Of a stretch of DNA of 64,000 nucleotides, positions 28,136-37,583 are shown piece after piece. How positions within the stretch are numbered: the first letter of the stretch is position 1; the number at the start of each line of letters is the position of its first letter. This stretch comes from Photobacterium profundum SS9 (GTDB lineage Bacteria; Pseudomonadota; Gammaproteobacteria; Enterobacterales; Vibrionaceae): the NCBI RefSeq assembly GCF_000196255.1, contig NC_006371.1, forward strand, positions 1,682,054 through 1,746,053, given 5' to 3'. The position numbers were made by a program, and so were the translations under genes. Below the pieces are notes generated by a model. It made no database searches and had not been told where the DNA came from. It saw only the letters and a program-made list of their open reading frames with translations.

Positions 28136-29014
28136 ATGAAAAAGTTAGCGACCCTAATCTCTGCTGCTGTTCTTTCGGCCTCTTTCAGTACGACTGCATC
28201 TGCGCAAGACACTATGGCAATGGTTGTTTCTACGCTTAATAACCCATTTTTCGTCACCATGAAAGAAGGCGCTGAAGCGAAAGCAAAAGAGCTGGGCTAC
28301 AACCTGATTGTTCTTGATTCTCAGAATGACCCAAGCAAAGAACTGTCTAACGTTGAAGATTTGACTGTTCGTGGCGTGAAAGCCATTTTGATTAACCCAA
28401 CCGATTCAGATGCTGTATCAAACGCGATTCGTATGGCGAACCGTGCAAATATCCCAGTACTAACACTTGACCGTGGTGCAAGCCGTGGTGAAGTCGTAAG
28501 CCACATTGCATCTGATAACGTTGCTGGTGGTGAAATGGCGGGTAAATACATCATGGAAAAAGTGGGCGAAAAAGCGCGCGTTATCCAACTTGAAGGGATC
28601 GCTGGTACGTCTGCGGCACGTGAGCGAGGTCAAGGCTTCATGCAAGCTGTCGATACGTACAAGATGGATTTGTTAAGTAGTCAGCCAGCTGATTTTGACC
28701 GTACTAAAGGTCTTAACGTTATGGAAAACTTGCTAGCAGCAAACCCTGATGTTCAAGCGGTATTTGCACAAAATGATGAAATGGCACTCGGTGCACTGCG
28801 TGCTGTTCAAGCATCAGGCAAAGATATCCTGATTGTTGGTTTTGATGGTACTGAAGATGGCCTTGCGGCGGTTAAACGCGGAAAGCTTGGCGCGACAATT
28901 GCCCAACAGCCAGGTCTAATTGGTGCTCTTGGTGTCGAAACAGCAGACAAGGTACTAAAAGGGGAATCAGTTGAGAAAAGCATTCCAGTTCCTCTAAAAG
29001 TTGTTACTAAATAA
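28136..29014 (+). CDS. rbsB: Periplasmic ribose-binding protein RbsB
   Basis: The precursor is 292 residues with a signal peptide ([20 protein letters not shown], cleavage after ASA). The mature protein begins [16 protein letters not shown], typical of RbsB. Further conserved parts are [34 protein letters not shown] and [14 protein letters not shown]. It delivers ribose to RbsA/RbsC. An AAGGA site precedes the ATG. Confidence 0.96.
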   Translation: MKKLATLISAAVLSASFSTTASAQDTMAMVVSTLNNPFFVTMKEGAEAKAKELGYNLIVLDSQNDPSKELSNVEDLTVRGVKAILINPTDSDAVSNAIRMANRANIPVLTLDRGASRGEVVSHIASDNVAGGEMAGKYIMEKVGEKARVIQLEGIAGTSAARERGQGFMQAVDTYKMDLLSSQPADFDRTKGLNVMENLLAANPDVQAVFAQNDEMALGALRAVQASGKDILIVGFDGTEDGLAAVKRGKLGATIAQQPGLIGALGVETADKVLKGESVEKSIPVPLKVVTK

Positions 29015-29027
29015 TCAATACCATGGT

Positions 29028-29066
29028 GAGTATCTGGGAATACGTTTCTAGATACTCTTCTTTCTT
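29028..29066 (+). terminator. Terminator after rbsB
   Basis: GAGTATCT pairs with AGATACTC and is followed by a pyrimidine-rich TTCTTTCTT tract, between rbsB and rbsK. Confidence 0.55.
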
Positions 29067-29169
29067 ACACTTACTTCCCCCCAGAACAGAATACATCGTT
29101 TAATGTCTGCCTTATATTGCAGTATTAACCCATATATTTTGGTAAAGAACACAATAAGAAAGGTTTTGT

Positions 29170-30090
29170 ATGAATAAATTAGTTGTTCTAGGTAGCGTTA
29201 ACGCTGATCATGTTCTTCAGGTTGCTTCTTTTCCTCGCCCAGGCGAAACGTTACACGGTCACAGCTATTGTGTTATTCCTGGCGGAAAAGGGGCAAACCA
29301 AGCCGTTGCTGCTGCTCGTTTAGGCGCAGACATTGCCTTTATCGCGAGTGTCGGTGACGACAGTTTTGGTCACCAAATGTTAGAAGCATTTGCCAATGAA
29401 GGGATGAATACCGAAGCAGTAATGGTTGAAGAGAACATGCCGACAGGTATTGCGATGATTCAAGTTGCAGCTACAGGTGAGAACAGCATTTGTATTTCAG
29501 CTGAAGCAAATGCGTGCTTAACCGCTGAACGTATTAAGCCTCATCACGCCTTAATTGCCAATGCTAATACGTTACTCATGCAATTAGAAACACCAATAGA
29601 AACCATTGAAGCTGCAGCCACAATTGCGAAACAATCTGGTACAAAAGTAGTATTAAACCCTGCACCAGCGCAACCATTAACAGATGACTTATTGCAACTT
29701 GTTGATATGATTACGCCCAATGAAACTGAAGCTGAACTGCTAACAGGCATAAAAGTCGAAGACATGGCATCTGCGCAACAAGCGGCTGATACACTTCATG
29801 CCAAAGGGATCAAGTGCGTAATGATCACATTGGGCAGTAAAGGGGTTTGGATTAGCCAAGACGGTAAAGGCCAACAAGTTGAAGGTTTCCGTGTTGATGC
29901 TACAGATACAACTGGTGCTGGCGATACATTCAATGGTGCTTTATTAACTGGTTTACAAGCAGGTCGTAAAATGGATGACGCAATCCGTTTTGCACATGCT
30001 GCCGCTGCAATTTCAGTAACACGTATGGGTGCTCAAACATCGATTCCACACCTAAGTGAAGTAGAACGATTTCTTACTGAGCACAGCTAA
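29170..30090 (+). CDS. rbsK: Ribokinase RbsK
   Basis: RbsK phosphorylates ribose to ribose-5-phosphate. The 306-residue PfkB-family protein has GSVNADHVLQVASFPRPGET at the N-terminus, the first signature GGKGANQAVAAARLGA, and the second signature DTTGAGDTFNGALL with the catalytic Asp. It follows rbsB after a 155-bp gap containing a terminator-like hairpin, so it may be read at a lower level. Confidence 0.96.
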   Translation: MNKLVVLGSVNADHVLQVASFPRPGETLHGHSYCVIPGGKGANQAVAAARLGADIAFIASVGDDSFGHQMLEAFANEGMNTEAVMVEENMPTGIAMIQVAATGENSICISAEANACLTAERIKPHHALIANANTLLMQLETPIETIEAAATIAKQSGTKVVLNPAPAQPLTDDLLQLVDMITPNETEAELLTGIKVEDMASAQQAADTLHAKGIKCVMITLGSKGVWISQDGKGQQVEGFRVDATDTTGAGDTFNGALLTGLQAGRKMDDAIRFAHAAAAISVTRMGAQTSIPHLSEVERFLTEHS

Positions 30091-30123
30091 ATAGCAACTA
30101 CATCTGAATCGCAGCACGCATTT

Positions 30124-30171
30124 ATACCAATTTTGATAAATAAGTGGTCATAAACTTATTTAGGTTGGTAT
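30124..30171. repeat. ATACCA-family palindrome between rbsK and rbsR
   Basis: A 48-bp imperfect inverted repeat with outer arms ATACCAA/TTGGTAT and inner arms ATAAATAAGT/ACTTATTT. Its left half resembles the ends of the element at 42240-42401, so it looks like a solo copy of the same family. Confidence 0.6.
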
Positions 30172-30233
30172 TAAGTTAAGTTTATGTTTTTAAGTAGTAA
30201 GCTGCGATCAGACATTGAGTCAGGGAGAGTTTA

Positions 30234-31235
30234 ATGGCGACAATTAAAGATGTTGCAAAACATGTGGGGGTTTCTACTTCAACAGTCAGCCACGTACTCA
30301 ACAAAACACGCTTCGTCAGTGAAGATATATCTACTCGCGTATTAGCCGCAGTAGACGAACTGAACTACGCGCCTTCTGCGTTGGCTCGTAGTTTAAAAGT
30401 AAAGAATACACGTACTTTTGGTATGCTCGTCACCACATCAACAAATCCATTTTTTGGTGAAGTAGTGAAAGGTGTTGAGCGTCGGTGCTATGAATACGGC
30501 TATAACCTGATTCTCTGTAATACCGAAGGCGATATCGCTCGCATGCATTCCAACCTTGATACCCTGCTACAAAAACGGGTAGATGGTCTGCTTTTAATGT
30601 GCAGCGAAGTCGACAATGAAGAATTCAATTTATTCGCTCGCCACCAGCCAGTACCCACCGTTGTTATGGACTGGGGCCCGATTGATTTTCCAAGCGATAA
30701 AATTCAAGACAACTCACATCACGGTGGCTATTTAGCGACCCGTCATCTTATTGCTCAAGGTCACACTCAAATTGGCTGTTTAACTGGCCCATTAGACAAA
30801 TTACCGGCTCAGCAACGCTTATCTGGTTTTGTTCAAGCAATGGAAGAAGCTGGATTAACAATCAACAAAAGTTGGATAGCATCGGGGAATTTCGAATGTG
30901 AAGGCGGTGAAAAAGCATTTGAAGAACTCTACGCAAGAGGCAGTTTACCGACAGCACTTTTCGTTTGTAACGATATGATGGCAATGGGCGTCATTAACAC
31001 GGCCAATAAAAAAGGTATTTCTGTACCTAACGATATTTCCATTGTGGGTTACGATGATATCAAGCTGGCTAAATATATAACGCCATCGTTAACAACTATT
31101 CATCAGCCCAAACACCGGTTGGGTCAACAAGCCGTAGATACGTTACTTGATAAAATTCAAAGCCAACGTGAAACTAACCTAATTATCCAACTTGAGCCCA
31201 CATTAGTAGAACGAGACAGTGTCAAAAAGATGTAG
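30234..31235 (+). CDS. rbsR: Ribose operon repressor RbsR (LacI family)
   Basis: The 333-residue LacI-type repressor starts with the DNA-binding headpiece MATIKDVAKHVGVSTSTVSH and hinge YAPSALARSLK. A periplasmic-binding-protein-like sensor domain follows, with NTRTFGMLVTTSTNPFF and the dimer part PTALFVCNDMMAMGV. It is the last gene of the ribose cluster, with a GGGAG ribosome site. It should bind the CGAAACGTTT-type operator seen upstream of rbsD. Confidence 0.95.
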   Translation: MATIKDVAKHVGVSTSTVSHVLNKTRFVSEDISTRVLAAVDELNYAPSALARSLKVKNTRTFGMLVTTSTNPFFGEVVKGVERRCYEYGYNLILCNTEGDIARMHSNLDTLLQKRVDGLLLMCSEVDNEEFNLFARHQPVPTVVMDWGPIDFPSDKIQDNSHHGGYLATRHLIAQGHTQIGCLTGPLDKLPAQQRLSGFVQAMEEAGLTINKSWIASGNFECEGGEKAFEELYARGSLPTALFVCNDMMAMGVINTANKKGISVPNDISIVGYDDIKLAKYITPSLTTIHQPKHRLGQQAVDTLLDKIQSQRETNLIIQLEPTLVERDSVKKM

Positions 31236-31296
31236 CCTGTTTAGCTTATTACTTAGTGCCAAATAGTATATTCTTCGTTCTTAAAAAACAAAAAAA

Positions 31297-31323
31297 AGCA
31301 GGTTTATGGTGATAAGCCTGCTT
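31297..31323. terminator. Bidirectional terminator between rbsR and the SDR gene
   Basis: AAGCAGGTTTA pairs with TAAGCCTGCTT (one G-T pair), with an A run on its left flank, between convergent genes. Confidence 0.75.
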
Positions 31324-31355
31324 AAAGTTTTAGCACATCGTTACTTTTATTATTA

Positions 31356-32090
31356 TTAAATCACTAGGCCACCATCGATCTTCAAGGTTTGCCCTGTGAT
31401 AAATGATGAACGTTCACTCGCAAGGAACAATGCCCCTTCCGCTATATCTGTTGGTTTGCCCATTCGTTTAAGTGGCGTTTTATTTGTCATGTAATCCAAG
31501 ACTTTTTCTGGTAAATCTTTGGTCATTGGCGTTTCGATAAAGCCAGGTGCTATGCAGTTAGCGCGAACCTGAGCCCCTTTACGAGAAAATTCTTTCGACC
31601 AACCTTTCGTCATGGCGATAACACCACCTTTGGTTGCCGCATAGTTACTCTGACCAATATTGCCATCAGTACCCACAACTGAAGACATAGTAATAATAGA
31701 ACCAATACCATTTTCAATCATAATGGGCGCAATGGCTTGTGTCATATTGAAGACCCCTTTCAGGTTCACATCAGCCACCATATCCCATTCTTCTTCGGTC
31801 ATTTTATCAAGAAGGTTATCACGCGTTATACCCGCATTATTTACCAGCACATCAATATGACCAAATTCAGCATTGATTTTTGCAATTGCCACACCAATTG
31901 AGTTTCTATCACATACATTGAGCTCTAAAGCACGTACATTACTGTATGTCGATTCAAGATCTGCCATTACTGATGCATTCATATCGCATGCAAAAACCAT
32001 TTTTGCATCATTTTTTGCAAAGGTTTCCACAATACAACGCCCAATTCCTTGAGCACCGCCAGTCACTATACAAACTTTATTAGTTAACAT
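31356..32090 (-). CDS. FabG-like short-chain dehydrogenase/reductase
   Basis: This classical SDR of 244 residues has the cofactor motif VTGGAQGIGRCI, NNAGITRDNLL, the catalytic serine in ITMSSVVGTDG, YAATKGG (the YxxxK pair) and CIAPGFIETPM. It closely resembles 3-oxoacyl-ACP reductase FabG, but there are no fatty-acid genes nearby, so it is probably a paralogue acting on another keto substrate. The start at 32090 (MLTNKVCIVTGG) is preferred over the in-frame codon at 32126. The divergent LysR gene is the likely regulator. Confidence 0.85.
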   Translation of the reverse strand: MLTNKVCIVTGGAQGIGRCIVETFAKNDAKMVFACDMNASVMADLESTYSNVRALELNVCDRNSIGVAIAKINAEFGHIDVLVNNAGITRDNLLDKMTEEEWDMVADVNLKGVFNMTQAIAPIMIENGIGSIITMSSVVGTDGNIGQSNYAATKGGVIAMTKGWSKEFSRKGAQVRANCIAPGFIETPMTKDLPEKVLDYMTNKTPLKRMGKPTDIAEGALFLASERSSFITGQTLKIDGGLVI

Positions 32091-32380
32091 GAGCCTATTC
32101 CCTTTTAAATACCAATCAAAAAGCATTGTTATTGCACACTTTGGTATACATAACGAAATCTAACAACACAGTAAGTGCCAACGCACTCAAGCGCCTTTTG
32201 AACCATTTTATATGATTAAATCCAAATGATTACCGTCAAAGATGCAAAACTGCTTTGCAATATCGAAACTGAACCCCACTATATCTTTGCAATGGCATGC
32301 ATAGCATAATTTTGATATAAAGATATACAGAATACGTATAAATTAATTTACAGTACTATCATTAATAATCAGGATGTTAA

Positions 32381-33385
32381 ATGCTAGACAAGGCTGTCTT
32401 TTTTTTACATGTCGTCAGGAGTGGCTCACTCAGCGAAGCGGCAAAGCAATATGGTATTTCACCATCGGCAGGAAGCCGCTGGTTGAATGAACTCGAAGAA
32501 AAAATGGGGGTGAGCTTAGTAAAACGCACAACACGAAAAATAAGCCCAACTCAGGCTGGTCTTCACTTATTTGAGCAATTTAGCACCATAAATAATCAAA
32601 TTAACGATGTATTTAATGAAGTCCAAAATCTAAGTCATGAAGATAAAGGAACAATTAAAATCGCAAGTACTCCGCTATTTGCAAAGCATTACTTAAGCCA
32701 AATTATTGGTGAATATGTTCATGAAAACCCTTTTATTAACTTTGTTGTCATTGAGACGGCTTTTGATGTCGATCATGTGCATGATGTCGACTTCGCGATT
32801 CGTGCAAACGCAACTTATCGTGGTTTTCAAAATAAAGATAGTTTACTGGTTAAACGTACCTTATTACGTGAACCTCTTACCGTTTGTTGCTCTCCAAGTT
32901 ATATAAAAAAGTACGGCGAACCTATTTATCCATATGATTTAACACAACATTTATGCTTATACGCCACCACGCTTGTAGGGGGTAATAAATGGATTTTTGA
33001 ACAAGATGGTGAATATAACACGGTTGAAATATCGCAAACAGTGGAAGCTGACGACAGCGAAATACTTAAAAATATTGCACTCGCAGGCGGAGGAATTGCG
33101 TATTTACCTTACAGCCTAATTCAGCGTTCTGTTGCACAGGGAAAGTTAGTCCCCATTTTGAATAACTATATCAGCAGCGAATTTGAATTAAGTTTATATT
33201 TTAAACCCAGAAAACATATGCCCGCCCGTTGTGCTAACTTTAAAGATTTTTTGATTCAACGCGTTGAAGAGATCTCTCTCGAAAAGAAAGAAAGAAAGAA
33301 AGAAAGAAAGGAAAGAAAAGGTGAGGTGTTAAAACCAGAATGGCGTACTCTGGCTTTAACACGAAGCAATTCAAATATAACGTAA
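32381..33385 (+). CDS. LysR-family regulator with a repeat-encoded C-terminal tail
   Basis: The N-terminal HTH (FFLHVVRSGSLSEAAKQYGI) and effector domain (IKIASTPLFAKHYLSQII, then GGGIAYLPYSL) are standard for LysR regulators. The normal domain ends near residue 303. After that a run of AAAG repeats (33284-33309) encodes a lysine/arginine/glutamate tail, and the frame then passes through a terminator-like hairpin before stopping at 33385. The other two frames stop just after the repeats, so repeat-length changes would alter the C-terminus. It is divergent from the FabG-like gene. Confidence 0.85.
   Translation: MLDKAVFFLHVVRSGSLSEAAKQYGISPSAGSRWLNELEEKMGVSLVKRTTRKISPTQAGLHLFEQFSTINNQINDVFNEVQNLSHEDKGTIKIASTPLFAKHYLSQIIGEYVHENPFINFVVIETAFDVDHVHDVDFAIRANATYRGFQNKDSLLVKRTLLREPLTVCCSPSYIKKYGEPIYPYDLTQHLCLYATTLVGGNKWIFEQDGEYNTVEISQTVEADDSEILKNIALAGGGIAYLPYSLIQRSVAQGKLVPILNNYISSEFELSLYFKPRKHMPARCANFKDFLIQRVEEISLEKKERKKERKERKGEVLKPEWRTLALTRSNSNIT
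33281..33320. repeat. Tetranucleotide (AAAG) tract in a LysR gene
   Basis: About six perfect AAAG units followed by degenerate units, at the 3' end of the coding frame. Slippage would change the reading frame. Confidence 0.8.
33327..33361. terminator. Hairpin inside the 3' end of the LysR frame
   Basis: GTGTTAAAACCAGA and TCTGGCTTTAACAC can form a 13-bp stem with one mismatch. It lies between the LysR gene and the convergent NDH-2 gene, yet within the LysR coding frame. Confidence 0.6.
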
Positions 33386-33403
33386 GCGATATTAAAAGTA
33401 GCC

Positions 33404-34636
33404 TTAGGAAATATTCCCTTTGTAATAAGGGTTCAACGCACACTTGATACGTTTTAGTAAAACTAAAGCCGTTACACGTCCCCAGCCAAATAAGATCTGC
33501 TGGTGCAGGCGGAAAATCGTATCGTAAAGATTACGAACAAATCGGCCGCGTAAGATCAGCTTATTGTTCATCAAGCTGCCCACGGCGTAGTCGTGCCCTA
33601 CCGCAATCACCATACCACCATCATTATAAATAAAAGGTTTTAGCGCCTTCCCTTTTAATAAACGCTTGAACTGGCGTGCCAGATGTCCTGCAGCTTGATT
33701 CGCTGCCTGTGCTAGTGGTGGTACAAACGAGCCATCCGGTTGTGGACATTCCGCACTATCACCCAACACGAAGATTGCATCATCAAGTGTCGATTGCAGG
33801 TTTGCATCAACTTTAAGCTGATTTAGGCGGTTGGTTTCGAGTCCATCTAACTGAGTTAACCACTCAGCACACTTGATCCCTGCCGCCCACATTTGTAGAT
33901 CGGCGACAATTATCTCCCCTTCTGCAGTCACTAATTTTCCAGCTTCTGCACGTTGAACTCGGGTATTCGTGCGCACTGTGATCCCTTGCTTTTCGAGAGC
34001 TTTTTGCACTTTTTCTGACATACATTCGGGACCAGCGGGCAATACTCGATCAGATGCTTCTATTAAGGTAATAGCCAGCTCTGAGCCATGACGATAGCAT
34101 TGCAACTTAGCACTGACTTTAGCCAACTCTGCCGCCAGCTCCACCCCTGTAGCACCCGCACCAACAATAGATAAATGGTGCTTACCTTCCGCCCTGAGTA
34201 ACGGATTAATTTGCTCCCAAGCAAGTTGAGCTTGCAACGAGGAATCAAGAAACAGACAGTGTTCACTTACACCAGGTGTTTTAAAGTCGTTGCTCACAGC
34301 CCCAACAGCAATCACTAGATAATCATAATCAAGCGAAGATTCTGCACCATTTTCATTGCGTAATTGGAGCGTCTTTGTTGTTCGGTCTAAACTTGACATC
34401 GCCGCTTGAACATACTGGTAGTCATTACAACGGGCATGCTGTAAGTAACTTACCGCATCCAGTTCAGTATCAAAGGTACCCGCAGCGATTTCATGTAGAC
34501 GAGGCTTCCAATAGTGGTGAGTGGAAGGTTCAACCAGAATAATTTCATGAGTATCGCGACGACCAAAGCTTCTACCTAGACGAGTTACCAGCTCTAGACC
34601 TGCGGCACCGCCTCCCACAACAACAATTTTTGACAT
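33404..34636 (-). CDS. ndh: Type II NADH dehydrogenase (NDH-2-like)
   Basis: This single-subunit flavoprotein transfers electrons from NADH to quinone without pumping protons. The 410-residue chain has the FAD motif VVVGGGAAGLELV, an NADH motif SIVGAGATGVELAAELA, and FVLGDSAECPQPDG-type FAD contacts, followed by QAANQAAGHLARQ. The C-terminus is amphipathic for membrane attachment. I chose the ATG at 34636 (MSKIVVVGGG); in-frame codons at 34651 and 34708 are weaker. It may be ndh itself or a paralogue. Confidence 0.85.
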   Translation of the reverse strand: MSKIVVVGGGAAGLELVTRLGRSFGRRDTHEIILVEPSTHHYWKPRLHEIAAGTFDTELDAVSYLQHARCNDYQYVQAAMSSLDRTTKTLQLRNENGAESSLDYDYLVIAVGAVSNDFKTPGVSEHCLFLDSSLQAQLAWEQINPLLRAEGKHHLSIVGAGATGVELAAELAKVSAKLQCYRHGSELAITLIEASDRVLPAGPECMSEKVQKALEKQGITVRTNTRVQRAEAGKLVTAEGEIIVADLQMWAAGIKCAEWLTQLDGLETNRLNQLKVDANLQSTLDDAIFVLGDSAECPQPDGSFVPPLAQAANQAAGHLARQFKRLLKGKALKPFIYNDGGMVIAVGHDYAVGSLMNNKLILRGRFVRNLYDTIFRLHQQILFGWGRVTALVLLKRIKCALNPYYKGNIS

Positions 34637-34747
34637 AGTATGCTCTACCATTTTAACGCCAGTCTGTTGGCGTTTGGAAATCTGATAACTCGTCATAACA
34701 ACGAGCAATTATGTGATGTGGGTATTATATTGATACCAACTAAACAA

Positions 34748-35312
34748 CCACCTACTAAAGTAGGTGGGTTAGTATTAAGGACTGAAAGTCCGGATACGGG
34801 TCAAAGACCCGTTTTCGTTAGCCTTCTGTCCTGAAGTTATCTTCAGCCTTGGGCTCAAAGTGATGATCAAGGTATTCCTTTATCATTTCTTCCGTTAGGT
34901 CACCAGATGTCACACAAAAGTAGCCTCTAGCCCAAAAATGACGTCCCCAGTATTTCTTCTTTAAATCAGGATAACTCTCGAACAACTTAGCCGATGTACG
35001 GCCTTTAATCCTTCGCATTATTTCGCTAGGTGCCATATTGGGTGGTGCAGAAACTAACAAGTGAACATGATCTTTACTGATTACCCCCTTCAAAATATCA
35101 ATCTCAAAAGCATGACATGTTTGCCTGATTAGCTCTCGAGCTTTCAAGCCAACATCACCAGTCAAAACTTGATAACGATACTTCGTTACAAAAACGAAAT
35201 GGTACTGAATTTTGAAGACTGTATGACTTCCATATCTATAATCCATAATCATGCTCCAACATCATCGATGACCGTAAAATATCATAGCTGAAGCTGACCG
35301 ACTAAAGTCGGT
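34748..35312 (-). mobile_element. IS200-type insertion sequence
   Basis: A single small Y1 transposase gene is flanked by subterminal hairpins instead of inverted repeats. CCACCTACTAAAGTAGGTGG lies at 34748-34767 and ACCGACTAAAGTCGGT at 35297-35312. Both share the core ACTAAAGT. A terminator hairpin ACGGGTC-AAA-GACCCGT lies at 34796-34812. These are the hallmarks of the IS200/IS605 family. Exact ends cannot be fixed without comparison. Confidence 0.8.
34818..35252 (-). CDS. tnpA: IS200/IS605-family transposase TnpA (Y1, HUH)
   Basis: The 144-residue protein begins HTVFKIQYHFVFVTKYRYQV and has the HUH motif in SKDHVHLLVSAP. The nucleophilic tyrosine is in the C-terminal helix (GDLTEEMIKEYLDHH), with FWARGYFCVT before it. 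It cuts and rejoins single-stranded DNA at the hairpin ends. All motifs are intact, so the element may be active. There is no tnpB partner, as in IS200 itself. Confidence 0.92.
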   Translation of the reverse strand: MIMDYRYGSHTVFKIQYHFVFVTKYRYQVLTGDVGLKARELIRQTCHAFEIDILKGVISKDHVHLLVSAPPNMAPSEIMRRIKGRTSAKLFESYPDLKKKYWGRHFWARGYFCVTSGDLTEEMIKEYLDHHFEPKAEDNFRTEG

Positions 35313-35425
35313 GGTTTTAACCTTTTAGGTGACGAATAAAATGATAATCCGCCATTTCATCAAATGACTATTACCAGCATGAAACAATGTTGAATAAAAA
35401 AGTATAAAAAGTAATCAGCAATAAA

Positions 35426-35446
35426 TAGACATAGACATAGACATAA
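35426..35446. repeat. Short hexanucleotide repeat (ATAGAC)
   Basis: About three tandem ATAGAC units in the AT-rich spacer (35313-35507) between the IS200 element and the fghA fragment. I see no gene in this spacer. Confidence 0.5.
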
Positions 35447-36183
35447 AAAATCCCACCGAGCATACACTCGACGGGATAAAAGTTAGTACATAGCTATATG
35501 GAATATTTTACTGCTTAAGATGACTCGCATGAAAACGTAAATGCTGTTCAATAAAGCTACTGATCAAGTAGTAACTATGGTCGTAGTCTACGTGTTGATT
35601 TAACTCTAGTGGGTATCCACTCACTTTGGCGGCATCAGACAATTTCTTGGACGTGAGCTGATCGTCAAGGAAGCCATCGCTCTCGCCTTGGTCAACCCGT
35701 GCTGGCACAAAATGTTTCGCTTTACGCATCAAAGCACAAGTATCATAGCTCGCCCAGCTTTCACGATCTTGACCAAGATAAGCCGTAAATGCTTTTTGTC
35801 CCCAAGGCACATCCATCGGGTTACTGATCGGACTAAATGCAGATACTGATTGATAGCGTTCTGGATTGCGCATTGCTATTACCAGTGCTCCATGCCCCCC
35901 CATTGAGTGACCGGAAATCGCACTTTTTTCATTTATCGGAAAATGTGTTTCAATCAATTCTGGCAGCTCATCAACCACATAATCATACATCTGGTAATGT
36001 CGATTCCATGGTGCCTGCGTTGCGTTAACATAAAAACCTGCTCCCTGACCTAAGCCATGCTCTACATCATCGACAATATCATCACCTCTTGGGCTCGTAT
36101 CCGGTGCCACAATGGCGACCCCAAGTTCGGCAGCAAGGCGCTGTACACCCGCTTTTTGCATAAAATTTTCGTCAGTGCAGGAC

Positions 36184-37583
36184 CATAGGTATCTACACAG
36201 ATTGAGCAAAAAACGAACTGGCTATTTGCCTCATCGCGTTTATCTCATCCATGGTGTAGGTATCTAGTACTTCACACATTTGTAGGAAAACCCATAGTCC
36301 CGCAAGCAGTGATGGCTGAGTGACAGGCTTTGTTCGCTTAGTTAAACGACCACTCAGCTTAACCAAAAAACCTTTAAATTCATTAGCTTCATCCGAGCTG
36401 TCCGAATAAAGCTTAAATGTCAACGTCGTTGCAACACTGGCTGTGATCAGACGCTTTAATATTGACTCCGCAGTAGTTTGCTGCCATTTTTCTAACTGAT
36501 GACCATCTGACTTCAATAACTTAAACCAAGATTCAATATTCCAGCGATGGCAATACCACGTTGCAATCTCTGTTGCATCAACATCCAACACGTTAGACAG
36601 CAGATACCATCTTGCTAGCTCTTTACCTTCATCATCCGTGACCAGGCTCATAACAAAGCGACAGGTGGGCGCCGCTGACGCGAGCTTTTCTGATTTCCGG
36701 TGTAACTCAACAGTCGTTTCACCAACAAACAAATAGCCCTCTTTACCTCGAAGAGAAATAACACCTTTCAAGTATGGGGAGATTGTTCGACTGATGATTT
36801 CAGCCGTTTTAAACTGACCTTCGTGACGGAACGTTGAGCCTTTTTTAGTTCGAGTTAGCCAGTGAACTGAGCCTAAACGTCTTAAGTCTTTCGCTGAATC
36901 TGCTTCTCTATCAACAACATGCACCAGGGGCTTGTCTAAATGTAATTGTTCTTGCCAATGAATGCTGTCAAAGAGTGAATCTAGGTGACTTTGCTTGGGT
37001 TGTAACTCTTGGCTTCGGCATTGATAAATACCGTTGCTTGTCAGTAAGTTAAGACCTGCTGGAGCAATGGGTGCGCCAGTATTTGCGTCTACCAATAAAG
37101 ACGCTTGCAGTTCGTAGCCAACATCGAGAGCGTGTGACATCTTAGTTTTATCTAACTTACTATGATGTTTAGCGAAATTGATATGGCACCAATCATGAGC
37201 CATTAATACATATCGACTTTGACTTTCTTTCACACCAGAACGAGCAAGTCCCAGCATCGGGCCACTTAGCATAGGAAAAGTCACATCCTCATTATGATAA
37301 AAACGCCATGTTGCTTGTGTCGATGCCCATGATTGTGTGTGGTGGCGAAGAGATTTTACACCTGGTGCATTGCTAGAATTAACTGTCATGTGTTCCATTA
37401 TAAGGGTCTGATAACGCTTAGATAATCTTGATTCAAGGATACAGGGTAATTGATGTTGTTCAAAAAGAGTCATCGTCAATACTAATGAAATGAAAGTTAA
37501 CTCTCTTAATCGTTGATCCTTAGATCAGTTCCCTTCTCTTGGCCGATTGGTTAATTCGTAACCATTTTGTGTAGATACCTATG
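36184..37583 (-). mobile_element. IS4-type (IS50-like) insertion sequence, copy 1
   Basis: The 1400-bp element has terminal inverted repeats CATAGGTATCTACACA / TGTGTAGATACCTATG and carries one transposase gene. Target duplication GTGCAGGAC lies at 36175-36183 and 37584-37592. It is inserted in fghA. A near-identical copy, same length and opposite orientation, is at 55045-56444, so the pair can mediate inversion of the 17.5 kb between them. Confidence 0.92.
36193..37479 (-). CDS. IS4-family transposase, copy 1
   Basis: This DDE transposase of about 428 residues has its first Asp in YVLMAHDWCHI, the second in VHVVDREADSAKD, and the catalytic Glu in the YREK box YCHRWNIESWFKLLKSDGH. The N-terminus has the WASTQATWRFYHNEDV segment typical of IS50-like enzymes. 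It starts at a TTG at 37479 or the ATG two codons later. It differs from copy 2 at five residues. Confidence 0.92.
   Translation of the reverse strand: MTMTLFEQHQLPCILESRLSKRYQTLIMEHMTVNSSNAPGVKSLRHHTQSWASTQATWRFYHNEDVTFPMLSGPMLGLARSGVKESQSRYVLMAHDWCHINFAKHHSKLDKTKMSHALDVGYELQASLLVDANTGAPIAPAGLNLLTSNGIYQCRSQELQPKQSHLDSLFDSIHWQEQLHLDKPLVHVVDREADSAKDLRRLGSVHWLTRTKKGSTFRHEGQFKTAEIISRTISPYLKGVISLRGKEGYLFVGETTVELHRKSEKLASAAPTCRFVMSLVTDDEGKELARWYLLSNVLDVDATEIATWYCHRWNIESWFKLLKSDGHQLEKWQQTTAESILKRLITASVATTLTFKLYSDSSDEANEFKGFLVKLSGRLTKRTKPVTQPSLLAGLWVFLQMCEVLDTYTMDEINAMRQIASSFFAQSV

Noticed and set aside
35410..35450. Possible CRISPR-like repeats
   Set aside because: Only a short hexanucleotide run; no spaced repeats of 25-40 bp occur anywhere in the window.
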